64,000 nt of DNA from Clostridium puniceum (GTDB lineage Bacteria; Bacillota; Clostridia; Clostridiales; Clostridiaceae): contig NZ_LZZM01000011.1 in assembly GCF_002006345.1 (NCBI RefSeq), positions 1 to 64,000 on the forward strand, in the 5' to 3' direction. Numbering within the stretch: position 1 is the first letter of the stretch; each line of letters starts with the position of its first letter. Below the pieces are notes generated by a model. It searched no databases. It had not been told where the DNA came from and worked only from the letters and a program-made list of their open reading frames with translations. Made by a program: the position numbers and the translations under genes. Of the stretch, positions 16,414 through 24,411 are shown one piece after another.

Positions 16414-17550
16414 TTATTTTTCCATTGCTTCTCTAAATGATTCTATTAAATCTTCTATATCTTCAAGTCCAACAGATACTCTTATTAATGTATCTGTAAT
16501 TCCAAGTTCTTCTCTTTCTTCTTTTGGAATTGAGGCATGACTCATTTTAGCTGGATATGAAACTATAGTTTCAACACTTCCTAAGCTTACTGCTACAGCT
16601 ACATTTTTAACATTATTCAAGAAAGTTGTAGTTCTTTCTAGAGTCTTAAACTTAAAGGATAAAACAGCACCTGCACCATCAGCCTGCTCTAAATGCAATT
16701 CTCTTCCTTCCATAGATTCAAGTCCAAGATAATAAACCTTTTCTACTTCAGCTCTTGATTCAAGCCACTCCGCCAATTTCTGAGCACTTTTTTGAAGTGC
16801 ATCTAATCTTACCTTTAAAGTTTTAATTCCTCTAACTAATAACCAGCAATCTTGTGGCCCAAGTACAGCTCCAAAGGTATTTTGAATTTGATAAACTCTA
16901 TCTCCAAGTTCTTTTGTTTTAGTTACAACAAGACCTGCTATAACATCACTATGTCCACCTAAAAATTTAGTGGCACTATGAACAACTATATCTATCCCTA
17001 ATTCTATTGGTCGTTGAAGATATGGTGACATAAAAGTATTATCTACTATTGTAATTGCATTTCTTTCTTTCGCTATTCTACTGGCTGCTCTCAAATCAGT
17101 TACCTTTAATAATGGATTTGATGGTGTTTCTAAATAAAGCCCCTTTGTGTTTTCTTTAAAAGCTTTTTGTATTTCTTCAAGATTTGAGGCATCTACAAAA
17201 GTAAATTCAATATTAAATCTTGAAAATAACTTTGTAGTTGCTCTATATGTGCCGCCATAAACATCGCCACAGATCACAACGTGATCTCCTGCTGAAAATA
17301 TTGATAATACTGAACAAATAGCTGCCATGCCTGAAGCAAAGGCAAAACCACGTTCTCCACCTTCAAGCTCAGCTATTAATTGCTCTACAACATCTCTAGT
17401 TGGATTCCCAGATCGAGCATAATCATATTTTCCAAAGTTCTCTATGTCAAATTGATGAAATGTTGATGTTTGATATATTGGAGTACTTACAGATCCTGTT
17501 GCTGGATCAATGTCTCCACTTGCATGTATTAATTTAGTTCCAAAATTCAT
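16414..17550 (-). CDS. Trans-sulfuration PLP enzyme (cystathionine beta-lyase / gamma-synthase type)
   Basis: This 378-residue enzyme of the Cys/Met metabolism PLP family contains the family hallmarks: 'YDYARSGNPTR', 'FASGMAAICSV', 'YGGTYR', 'ETPSNPLLKVTD' and 'VDNTFMSPYLQRP'. The PLP lysine lies in 'HSATKFLGGHSDV' (about residue 195). It follows the paralogue at 17801 behind the same SAM riboswitch, as metI-metC do in Bacillus, so by analogy it may be the beta-lyase that makes homocysteine. Gamma-synthase, gamma-lyase and O-acylhomoserine sulfhydrylase activities cannot be separated by eye. The 250-bp gap to the upstream gene contains a microsatellite and a terminator-like hairpin, so it may also have its own promoter. 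Confidence 0.85.
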   Translation of the reverse strand: MNFGTKLIHASGDIDPATGSVSTPIYQTSTFHQFDIENFGKYDYARSGNPTRDVVEQLIAELEGGERGFAFASGMAAICSVLSIFSAGDHVVICGDVYGGTYRATTKLFSRFNIEFTFVDASNLEEIQKAFKENTKGLYLETPSNPLLKVTDLRAASRIAKERNAITIVDNTFMSPYLQRPIELGIDIVVHSATKFLGGHSDVIAGLVVTKTKELGDRVYQIQNTFGAVLGPQDCWLLVRGIKTLKVRLDALQKSAQKLAEWLESRAEVEKVYYLGLESMEGRELHLEQADGAGAVLSFKFKTLERTTTFLNNVKNVAVAVSLGSVETIVSYPAKMSHASIPKEEREELGITDTLIRVSVGLEDIEDLIESFREAMEK

Positions 17551-17652
17551 AATTAACCCCCATTATTCAGTTAAAAGTTAAGAATTTACAATTAATAATT
17601 TTTAATAAATTTACTTCGTAAATTCTTAAATTTTATTCTTTTATTTTTTTAT

Positions 17653-17680
17653 TCTATCTATCTATCTATCTATCTATCTA
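17653..17680. repeat. (TCTA)7 microsatellite
   Basis: Seven perfect tandem copies of TCTA occur between the two PLP enzyme genes. It lies about 100 bp upstream of the 16414-17550 start. Slippage would change spacing in the leader but not a reading frame. Confidence 0.9.
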
Positions 17681-17699
17681 TGATTTATAGAATTATTTA

Positions 17700-17755
17700 T
17701 AAAAAAGCAAACCTCATATAAAAATATATCTTCCGAAAAGGGACAAGCTTTTTTC
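17700..17755 (-). terminator. Terminator-like hairpin after the first PLP gene
   Basis: AAAAAAGC (17701-17708) pairs with GCTTTTTT (17747-17754), with an inner AUAU-U5-AUAU element. On the minus strand the stem ends in UUUUUU. A short TAGGGTACCCTA palindrome lies just before it at about 17781-17792. Confidence 0.5.
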
Positions 17756-17800
17756 CCTTAATTCTGAACTCATAGCTACCATAGGGTACCCTAAAAGCTA

Positions 17801-18958
17801 TTAATTCTTAGCTGAGTTAATTGCATTGTCTAGATCTTTAATCAAATCTTCTACATTTTCTATTCCAACGGATAATCGTAGTAAATATTCATCTACTCCT
17901 AATCTTGTTTTAATCTCCTCTGGAATTTCCGAATGAGTTTGAGTTATTGGATAAGTTATTAGTGTTTCTACACCACCTAAGCTTTCTGCAAATCTTATAA
18001 CTTGAACATTGTTCAAAATCTTAGACACTAATTCTTTCTCTTTAACTCTAAAAGATAATGTTGACCCAAACCCCGTTGCTTGCTTTTTATTTAATTCATA
18101 TCCTTCAAAGTCTTCCAACCCTACATAATAAACTTTTTCTATATTGGGATTACTTTCTAAGTACTTTGCTACTTTTATTGAATTTTCTTGTGCTCTATCT
18201 AGTCTTATATGTAGTGTCTTAAGTCCTCTTAAAACTAACCATGAGTCAAAAGGTGATAACGTCGCCCCTGTTGACATGTGAATTCTTCTTAGCTTTTGTA
18301 GAATTTCCTCATCATTACCTACTATAAATCCTGCTAATAAATCATGATGTCCACCTATAAACTTTGTTCCACTATGAATTACTAAATCAGCACCTAATTC
18401 TAATGGTTTTTGATAATAAGGTGTCAAAAAAGTATTATCTACAATTAACAATAATCCCTTACTTTTACTTATATCTGCTACTGCTCTTATATCCGTTACC
18501 TTCATCATTGGATTAGAAGGCGTTTCTATAAATACAGCTTTCGTATTATTTTCTATAGCACTTAATATATTTTCAGTATTTGTTGTATCAACAAATGTAA
18601 CGCTTATTCCGAAATCCTTATAAGTCTCTTCAAATAATCTATATGTCCCTCCATATAAATCATCAGATAAGATTATATGATCTCCAGACTTAAATAAGTG
18701 TATACAGGCAGTAATTGCTGCAACTCCAGAGGAAAATCCTATTGCTTCTTTTCCTCCTTCTAAAATGGCTAAGGTTTTTTCTGCCTCTTCTCTAGTTGGA
18801 TTTTGAGCTCTTGAATAATCATATCCAGTACTATTATTTAATCCATTATGTCTAAAGGTAGCAGATTGATATATTGGATAACTTATTGCTCCTGTGGTTT
18901 TATCTCCACCTGATACTCCACTAACTGCTATTGTTTCAAAAGATTTTTTTAAAGTCAT
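17801..18958 (-). CDS. Trans-sulfuration PLP enzyme (MetI-like cystathionine gamma-synthase type)
   Basis: This 385-residue enzyme is a paralogue of the downstream protein. Motifs are 'YDYSRAQNPTREEAE', 'FSSGVAAITACI', 'YGGTYR', 'ETPSNPMMKVTD' and 'VDNTFLTPYYQKP'; the PLP lysine is in 'HSGTKFIGGHHDLLAG' (about residue 205). The start 'SGVSGGDKTTGAISYPIYQSATFRHNGL' is like that of MetI-type enzymes that act on O-acetylhomoserine. It is the first gene behind a SAM-I riboswitch, so it should be made when SAM, and hence methionine, is low. It lies about 70 bp after the riboswitch terminator. The exact substrate is inferred. Confidence 0.87.
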   Translation of the reverse strand: MTLKKSFETIAVSGVSGGDKTTGAISYPIYQSATFRHNGLNNSTGYDYSRAQNPTREEAEKTLAILEGGKEAIGFSSGVAAITACIHLFKSGDHIILSDDLYGGTYRLFEETYKDFGISVTFVDTTNTENILSAIENNTKAVFIETPSNPMMKVTDIRAVADISKSKGLLLIVDNTFLTPYYQKPLELGADLVIHSGTKFIGGHHDLLAGFIVGNDEEILQKLRRIHMSTGATLSPFDSWLVLRGLKTLHIRLDRAQENSIKVAKYLESNPNIEKVYYVGLEDFEGYELNKKQATGFGSTLSFRVKEKELVSKILNNVQVIRFAESLGGVETLITYPITQTHSEIPEEIKTRLGVDEYLLRLSVGIENVEDLIKDLDNAINSAKN

Positions 18959-19030
18959 TTTTCTTGCCTCCCTTAATTTGTTTATTGCTTAATGCTTAGC
19001 TTAGTTATTACTCTAAACTAACAGTACTAA

Positions 19031-19213
19031 AAAAAGCCACTTCTAAAATAAGAAGTGACTATATAGCCTTAATATAAGTTTTAATAAAACTTAATTCCCT
19101 CTCATTTTTCAAGATATCTCTTGCAGGATTTAGCACCACGAAAAAATTAATATAAATTTTTGTCAGGTTGCCGGGTTTCAAAGGGCCAGTCCCTCCACCA
19201 CTCTTAATAAGAT
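19031..19213 (-). ncRNA. SAM-I riboswitch (S-box) with terminator
   Basis: The minus strand carries CUUAUUAAGAG, GGUGGAGGGACUGGCCC, UUUGAAACCCGGCAACC and GGUGCUAAAUCCUGC, the conserved elements of S-box aptamers. Downstream, AGUCACUUCU/AGAAGUGGCU (19035-19060) forms a terminator followed by seven U residues. SAM binding should favour the terminator and switch off the two trans-sulfuration enzymes. Confidence 0.95.
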
Positions 19214-19246
19214 TAACTTATTTAAATATTTAATTTGTTAATACTA

Positions 19247-19274
19247 ATTATACATACATAAAATCTCTTGTCAA
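19247..19274 (-). promoter_or_regulatory. Sigma-A promoter of the S-box operon
   Basis: A perfect TTGACA (19269-19274), a 16-bp spacer and a perfect TATAAT (19247-19252) lie about 35 bp before the riboswitch aptamer. Confidence 0.8.
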
Positions 19275-19372
19275 TAAATATTAGTAACTTTATCGATTTT
19301 GTGTACAATTAAAAGCAAATTCATAATTTTATATGTGCACTTTATAAAATTATATTGGAAATCTCTACAACA

Positions 19373-19425
19373 AAAATAAACACATTATTGAATTATTCTT
19401 CAATAATGCACTTATTTTTATTATT
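19373..19425 (-). terminator. Terminator of the PTS-endonuclease operon
   Basis: A long stem (AAATAAACACATTATTGAA with its near-complement TTCAATAATGCACTTATTT) is flanked by A- and T-rich tails, 45 bp after the endonuclease-family gene. It could also work on the plus strand. Confidence 0.7.
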
Positions 19426-19470
19426 ATAAAATTTACTATTTCTAATTTTAAAACATACATTTCTTAATAA

Positions 19471-20265
19471 TTAAAAATTTATATCAATCTCACTCTCAAC
19501 ACCGTAATGATCTGATATTATAGCTTTATTCTTACCATTAAATATAACTTTAATTGTCATTACTTTAATTTCTTTATTACAAAACATTAAATCCAATCTT
19601 AGTTTTTCTTCATTATCATCCCAGCCTGCAATTTTACCTTTTACAGTAACACCTGAATCTTTTGTTTCAGATAAAAGGTACAAATCCTTCAAGCCTTTTT
19701 CAATTAAATAATCATAACCCTCACCTTTTACAAAAGCACTATTGTTAAAATCTCCCATTATAAATGTAGTAGCTTCATCAACTCTTTTCATTATATTATC
19801 AATTTGATTTTTAAAAGGTTCTTCCTCATCATTCCACCAGCCAATATGGCATGAATAGAAATCCAATTCTCTATCATTATAGGATATCCTTATTCTGATT
19901 ATTTTCCTCGTTTTCCAATAGCTTCTATTCTTATTTCTAGTAACAAAGAAAGATTCAGAATCAATTATTTTATGTTTAGTGAAAATAGCTAAGCCTTCTT
20001 CATACACATCATAGCCTATATGTGAAAAATCCCAATAAAAATTATATTTATTCAAACTATATCTATCTAATTCTTCCTTTAACAATAAAGCAAAGTTATC
20101 TTTCTTTAATTTAGAATCTATACTTTCTGCAATAACTGATTGGCTAACTTCCTGAAGTGCTATAACATCATAATCCTTCTGATTTATAACTTCAGCTAAA
20201 TATTTTATTTTATCAATTTGATTTTCTTCCTGCCAGGAATGACAATTTAAAGTTAATAATTTCAT
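19471..20265 (-). CDS. Endonuclease/exonuclease/phosphatase-family protein
   Basis: This 264-residue protein has the EEP (DNase I / exonuclease III / sphingomyelinase) fold motifs: 'LLTLNCHSW', the metal-binding Glu in 'IALQEVSQS', 'FYSCHIGWWN', 'FIMGDFNNSA' and the terminal 'ISDHYGVESEI'. No signal peptide is seen, so it should be cytoplasmic. It lies 4 bp after the PTS gene and is surely cotranscribed with it. The link to sugar uptake suggests a phosphodiesterase or phosphatase acting on a sugar-phosphate or cyclic compound rather than on DNA, but this is inference. Confidence 0.85.
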   Translation of the reverse strand: MKLLTLNCHSWQEENQIDKIKYLAEVINQKDYDVIALQEVSQSVIAESIDSKLKKDNFALLLKEELDRYSLNKYNFYWDFSHIGYDVYEEGLAIFTKHKIIDSESFFVTRNKNRSYWKTRKIIRIRISYNDRELDFYSCHIGWWNDEEEPFKNQIDNIMKRVDEATTFIMGDFNNSAFVKGEGYDYLIEKGLKDLYLLSETKDSGVTVKGKIAGWDDNEEKLRLDLMFCNKEIKVMTIKVIFNGKNKAIISDHYGVESEIDINF

Positions 20266-20269
20266 ATTA

Positions 20270-21946
20270 CTATGCTCCTAATATATCTTGAATATCTGAT
20301 TTTAAAACATCTGCTTTAGGACCATATACTGCTTGAACCCCATTATCTTTAAGTATTAATCCAAGAGCTCCACATTTTTTCCATTCTTCTACTCCAGCAA
20401 CTAAGTCCCTATTCTTAACAGTAACTCTTAAACGTGTCATACACGCATCAACATCTACTATATTTTCTGTATCACCTAATAATTTTATTATTTTTATTGG
20501 CAACTCTTTATCTGAGGCATTTGAATTATTTGAACTTGAAGCTGCAACTGCTGATGAAGCTTGTGTTTCTTCTTCCATTTCAATATAATTTCCTCTACGT
20601 CCTGGCGTTGCTATTTTGAATTTGTTAATTAAGAAATTAAATATAAAATAATTTAATAGGAAGAAAATTATTGCTGATACAAAGAAATTAACTAAATCCA
20701 TTGTTAATCCAGCTCTAACTAACATAGGTGTACGAGTTAAAAGTTCAACAAATCCAAAAGCTTGTATTCTTAAGTTAATTATATCTGCTAAAGCAAATCC
20801 AATACCTGTTATAACTGCATATGCCCCATAAAGAATTGGCGATACAAACATGAACATAAATTCAATTGGTTCAGTAACTCCTGTTAAAAATACTGCAAGT
20901 CCAGCTGAAAAGAATACTGATCTATATTGTGCTTTTTTATCTTGATCAACATTTCTATACATGGCAGTTGCAACTCCTAGTAGTGATGCACTTGATAATA
21001 TAACCTGACCAGCTTTAAATCTTGCTGGTGTAACTGCATTTAATAAGTTATTATATCCACTAGCATCTCCATTTCCTTTTAAATTAATTAAATCTGATAT
21101 CCATGCATACCAAAGAGGATCTTGTCCTGCAATAACTTTTCCTGCATTTGCTCCTGATAATATAGTATAAGTTCCTCCTAATTCAGTATAATTTACTGGA
21201 ATAGTAAGCATATGATGTAATCCAAATGGTAATAAAATACGTTCCAAACATCCATATATAAATGGAGATAATATAGGAGCTGTGTCTTTAGATTTTGCAA
21301 GCCACATACCAAAAGAATTTAAAGCAAATTGTGCAAATGGCCAAACTACTGAAAGTATTAAAGCTGTAATTACTGATCCTAATATAACAACAAAGGGTAC
21401 AAATCTCTTTCCATTAAAGAAAGCTAATGCATCTGGTAACTTGTTAAAATTATAGTATTTATTATATAATACTGCACCTAAGAAACCTGAAATAATTCCA
21501 ATAAATACTCCCATATTTAAAGCTGGTGCTCCAAGTACGGATATAAAATAATCCTTAACAACTAAATTACTTCCAAATAACGATGTTACAGTTGCCTTTG
21601 GATCTGCGAGCATTGCAGCATTAATTCCAAAAATAGCTCCTGTTATACGGTTTGTAAGAATAAATGCTATAATTGCAGCGAATGCTCCACCAGCACGTTC
21701 CTTAGCCCAAGAACCACCAATTGCAATTGCAAATAAAATATGTAGATTTCCGATGATTCCCCATCCAAGATCCTCTATAACTCTCGCAATCGCTTGCACA
21801 AAAGATAAATCTCCAGACATGCCTATTAATTTTCCAATACAGATCATTAATCCTGCCGCTGGCATTACTGCAACTACTACTAAAAGAGCTTTCCCAAACT
21901 TCTGCCAAAATTCAAACGATAATAACTTACTTTTTTTCTTTTCCAT
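20270..21946 (-). CDS. PTS system glucose/maltose-type EIICB component
   Basis: This 558-residue membrane permease and phosphotransferase has an EIIC domain of about ten spans (residues 15-430, with 'LHHMLTIPVNYTELGG' and 'GVTEPIEFMFMFVSP'). A Ser/Asn linker ('QASSAVAASSSNNSNASDK') and a C-terminal EIIB follow, with the phosphorylated Cys about 502 in 'VDACMTRLRVTV'. The architecture is that of glucose/maltose/N-acetylglucosamine-type IICB proteins; EIIA is supplied elsewhere. Palindromes matching the neighbouring malQ operator lie upstream (22073-22088) and inside the gene (21786-21797). This supports an alpha-glucoside substrate. RBS GGAGG lies 7 bp before ATG. Confidence 0.9.
   Translation of the reverse strand: MEKKKSKLLSFEFWQKFGKALLVVVAVMPAAGLMICIGKLIGMSGDLSFVQAIARVIEDLGWGIIGNLHILFAIAIGGSWAKERAGGAFAAIIAFILTNRITGAIFGINAAMLADPKATVTSLFGSNLVVKDYFISVLGAPALNMGVFIGIISGFLGAVLYNKYYNFNKLPDALAFFNGKRFVPFVVILGSVITALILSVVWPFAQFALNSFGMWLAKSKDTAPILSPFIYGCLERILLPFGLHHMLTIPVNYTELGGTYTILSGANAGKVIAGQDPLWYAWISDLINLKGNGDASGYNNLLNAVTPARFKAGQVILSSASLLGVATAMYRNVDQDKKAQYRSVFFSAGLAVFLTGVTEPIEFMFMFVSPILYGAYAVITGIGFALADIINLRIQAFGFVELLTRTPMLVRAGLTMDLVNFFVSAIIFFLLNYFIFNFLINKFKIATPGRRGNYIEMEEETQASSAVAASSSNNSNASDKELPIKIIKLLGDTENIVDVDACMTRLRVTVKNRDLVAGVEEWKKCGALGLILKDNGVQAVYGPKADVLKSDIQDILGA
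21786..21797. promoter_or_regulatory. Intragenic GCAATCGCTTGC palindrome in the PTS gene
   Basis: This 12-mer is identical to the centre of the operator upstream of the same gene, about 290 bp away. It encodes part of 'QAIARV'. It may be a chance match or an auxiliary LacI-type operator within the coding sequence. Confidence 0.4.
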
Positions 21947-22072
21947 CCCTATTCCTCCATTTTATTAATTATTATATTATAAAAACATTTTCAAAAATTT
22001 TTAAAAACATTTTTATAAAAATCACATTCAAAACTATTTATTTACATTTTTCATATAAGCCACCCATTTCTT

Positions 22073-22088
22073 TTGCAATCGCTTGCAT
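22073..22088. promoter_or_regulatory. LacI-type operator / possible cre upstream of the PTS gene
   Basis: TTGCAATCGCTTGCAT fits GCAANCGNTTGC, shared with sites before malQ and malE, and also fits the CcpA cre consensus on the minus strand. It lies about 130 bp before the PTS start. The remainder of 21947-22260 holds no gene. Confidence 0.6.
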
Positions 22089-22262
22089 AAAGAAAAATAT
22101 TTTGTCTAGCATAAAACTAGACTAGCTTTAATATTATTATAAGTTTTAACTATTTAAATTATATCACCCTTTTAAAATTTTATAAAGCTTACTGTAAACA
22201 TTTTAATATCATTTTGTTTTAAATTTGTAAGTTTATACAAAAGAATTGTACTTTAATAACCA

Positions 22263-22307
22263 AAAGCCATGCAATATAGAAAATATTCTATGTATTGCAC
22301 GGCTTTC
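22263..22307 (-). terminator. Terminator of the MacAB-like operon
   Basis: A long stem with AAAGCC/GGCTTT at its base, an inner ATAGAA/TTCTAT and few mismatches lies 100 bp after the permease gene. U-rich sequence flanks it. Confidence 0.75.
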
Positions 22308-22405
22308 ATTTATAAAAATTCTTATTTATTTGTTTTTAAGTAACCTCTTTAATTTATTTTATTTCATTTTTTAACAAATGTTATAAAAAATAGATTTACT
22401 GCTTA

Positions 22406-23674
22406 TTATTCATACCTTAAAGCTTCAATTGGATCAAGGCTTGCTGCCTTCTTAGCTGGATAGTATCCAAAGAATACACCAATTGCCATTGAGAAAGTAA
22501 AGCTTATTAAAATTGTTGGAACTGATATTGATATAGGTGAATTCAATACCAAACTTGTTATTATACCCATTCCTATTCCAAGTACTATACCTATTGCTCC
22601 ACCAATAGAACATATTATAACTGACTCAGTTATAAATTGCATTTTTATATGACTGCTTTTAGCACCAAGAGCTTTTCTAGTACCAATTTCCCTTGTTCTC
22701 TCTGTAACAGATACAAGCATTATATTCATTACTCCTATTCCACCTACAAGTAATGCTATCGCTGCAATTACAGATATCCCCATAGATATCATACCAAGTA
22801 CTGATGTAATAGATTCTGCTTCGTTTTTAAGGTTAGCAACTTCAAGTTCCCAATTTTTATTATTCTTATATAACTTCTCTGTATACTTTTTTATATCTTT
22901 TACAAGCTTGTCTTGATCAGCAGTAGTGCTAGGTTTAATCATAAAATAGCCATAATTTTTATTTTTTTTATCGGCTTTTGCTGTTGTTATAGGAATATAT
23001 ACACTAGTTTGTATATCTTTTTCTTTTGCTGTACTGCCTCCACCTTCTAGAAATGAAGGTGGCTCATATTTATATACCCCTGCAATAATATAAGTCTCTA
23101 TATTATCTCCTATATAAACTTTAATTTCTTTACCTATAGGATCGGATTTTCCTTTAAAAATATTATTAACAAGTTTATCCGAAACTACAGCAATTTTTTT
23201 CATGCCCTTAACATCTTTGTCGGAAATAAATCTTCCACTAAGCATTTTCACATTATTAACATCTTTATAACCAGCATTTACTCCTGTAGTTACTACATTC
23301 GCATATAAATAACCTTCCTTAACTTTTCCACTTCCTTGTTGAGCCGACACACTTATATTGCCAATTCTATCAGAAAATGTTTCTTCAATAGAATTTATTT
23401 GCTCTAAAGTCATAAGGTCACTATCTTCTGGTTCCTTATTTGAACGTCCTCCTTCAGAGCCTTCTTGACTTTTTTCCCTTACATAAACCTGCATATTATT
23501 GGCACCCAGTTTATCTAGTTCACCCGAAACTTTAGCAGTAATTGCACTTCCAATAGAAACAATTCCTATAACAGATGATATTCCTATTATAATTCCAAGC
23601 ATAGTTAGGAGCGAACGCATTTTACTTGATCGTATACCTGCTATTGCAAGCAATATATTTTCTTTTATAAACAT
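22406..23674 (-). CDS. MacB-like ABC transporter permease (FtsX family)
   Basis: This 422-residue protein has the MacB permease plan: an N-terminal helix (after 'RSSKMRSLLTMLGIIIGISSVIG'), a large extracytoplasmic MacB_PCD domain (about residues 50-285) and three C-terminal helices with 'VTERTREIGTRKALGAKSSHI'. It ends 'AASLDPIEALRYE', the classic FtsX/MacB terminus. It overlaps the ATPase gene by 10 bp. With the ATPase and HlyD-like adaptor upstream it should form a mechanotransmission-type exporter of peptides, antibiotics or lipids. No substrate is indicated. Confidence 0.93.
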   Translation of the reverse strand: MFIKENILLAIAGIRSSKMRSLLTMLGIIIGISSVIGIVSIGSAITAKVSGELDKLGANNMQVYVREKSQEGSEGGRSNKEPEDSDLMTLEQINSIEETFSDRIGNISVSAQQGSGKVKEGYLYANVVTTGVNAGYKDVNNVKMLSGRFISDKDVKGMKKIAVVSDKLVNNIFKGKSDPIGKEIKVYIGDNIETYIIAGVYKYEPPSFLEGGGSTAKEKDIQTSVYIPITTAKADKKNKNYGYFMIKPSTTADQDKLVKDIKKYTEKLYKNNKNWELEVANLKNEAESITSVLGMISMGISVIAAIALLVGGIGVMNIMLVSVTERTREIGTRKALGAKSSHIKMQFITESVIICSIGGAIGIVLGIGMGIITSLVLNSPISISVPTILISFTFSMAIGVFFGYYPAKKAASLDPIEALRYE

Positions 23675-24411
23675 ATTTCTTCACCATTTGGAAATTTTCT
23701 AACGTACTTTTTATTATATTCTTCTGAAACTATATTTCCATCCTTTAACGTTATAATTCGCTCAGTTTCCTCTGCAAGTTCTTGATTATGAGTTATAAAT
23801 ACTATAGTTTTTCCTTCTAATTCATGTACCTTATGAAATAAATCCATAACTAGTCTCCCTGTTGAAGAATCAAGTGCTCCTGTTGGCTCATCTGCCAATA
23901 TTATGCTTGGCTCATTTGCAAGGGCACGTGCAATTGCAACTCTTTGCTTCTGTCCACCAGATAACTCATTTGGAACATGGGTCATTCTATCTTCCATACC
24001 AACTAGCTTTAATAGATTCTCAGCCCTCTCTAACCTTTCTTTTCTTCCCATTCCTGCATAAAGCATTGGTAATTCAACATTTTTTAATGCAGTACTCCTA
24101 GGTATTAAATTAAAGGTTTGAAATACAAAACCTATTTTCTTATTACGTATTTCTGATAATCCATTATCAGATACTTCTTCAACATTAGAATCATCTAACA
24201 CATAAGTTCCTGAGGTCTGCCTGTCAAGAGCTCCTATAATATTCATCAAAGTACTTTTTCCAGAACCTGAAGCCCCAACTATAGATACGAACTCACCTTC
24301 TTTTATTGTTATGTCAATATTCTTCAATATATTTAATTGATTGGGAGTTCCTATATAAAAGCTTTTAACGATATTTTTCATCTCTATTATATTTCGATTC
24401 AAAAAACTCAC
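23665..24411 (-). CDS. MacB/LolD-like ABC transporter ATP-binding protein
   Basis: This 248-residue ATPase has Walker A GASGSGKS, the signature LSGGQKQR, Walker B ILADEPT and the switch 'VFITHN'. 'GFVFQTFNLIPRSTALKNVELPM' is the Q-loop sequence typical of the LolD/MacB group. The start appears to be GTG 24409-24411, overlapping the TGA of the adaptor gene, with GAGGGG just upstream. The middle gene of a three-gene exporter operon. Confidence 0.92.
   Translation of the reverse strand: MSFLNRNIIEMKNIVKSFYIGTPNQLNILKNIDITIKEGEFVSIVGASGSGKSTLMNIIGALDRQTSGTYVLDDSNVEEVSDNGLSEIRNKKIGFVFQTFNLIPRSTALKNVELPMLYAGMGRKERLERAENLLKLVGMEDRMTHVPNELSGGQKQRVAIARALANEPSIILADEPTGALDSSTGRLVMDLFHKVHELEGKTIVFITHNQELAEETERIITLKDGNIVSEEYNKKYVRKFPNGEEICL

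Noticed and set aside
17653-17680. CRISPR-like or satellite array
   Set aside because: It is a simple tetranucleotide microsatellite; no CRISPR repeats with spacers were seen anywhere in the window.
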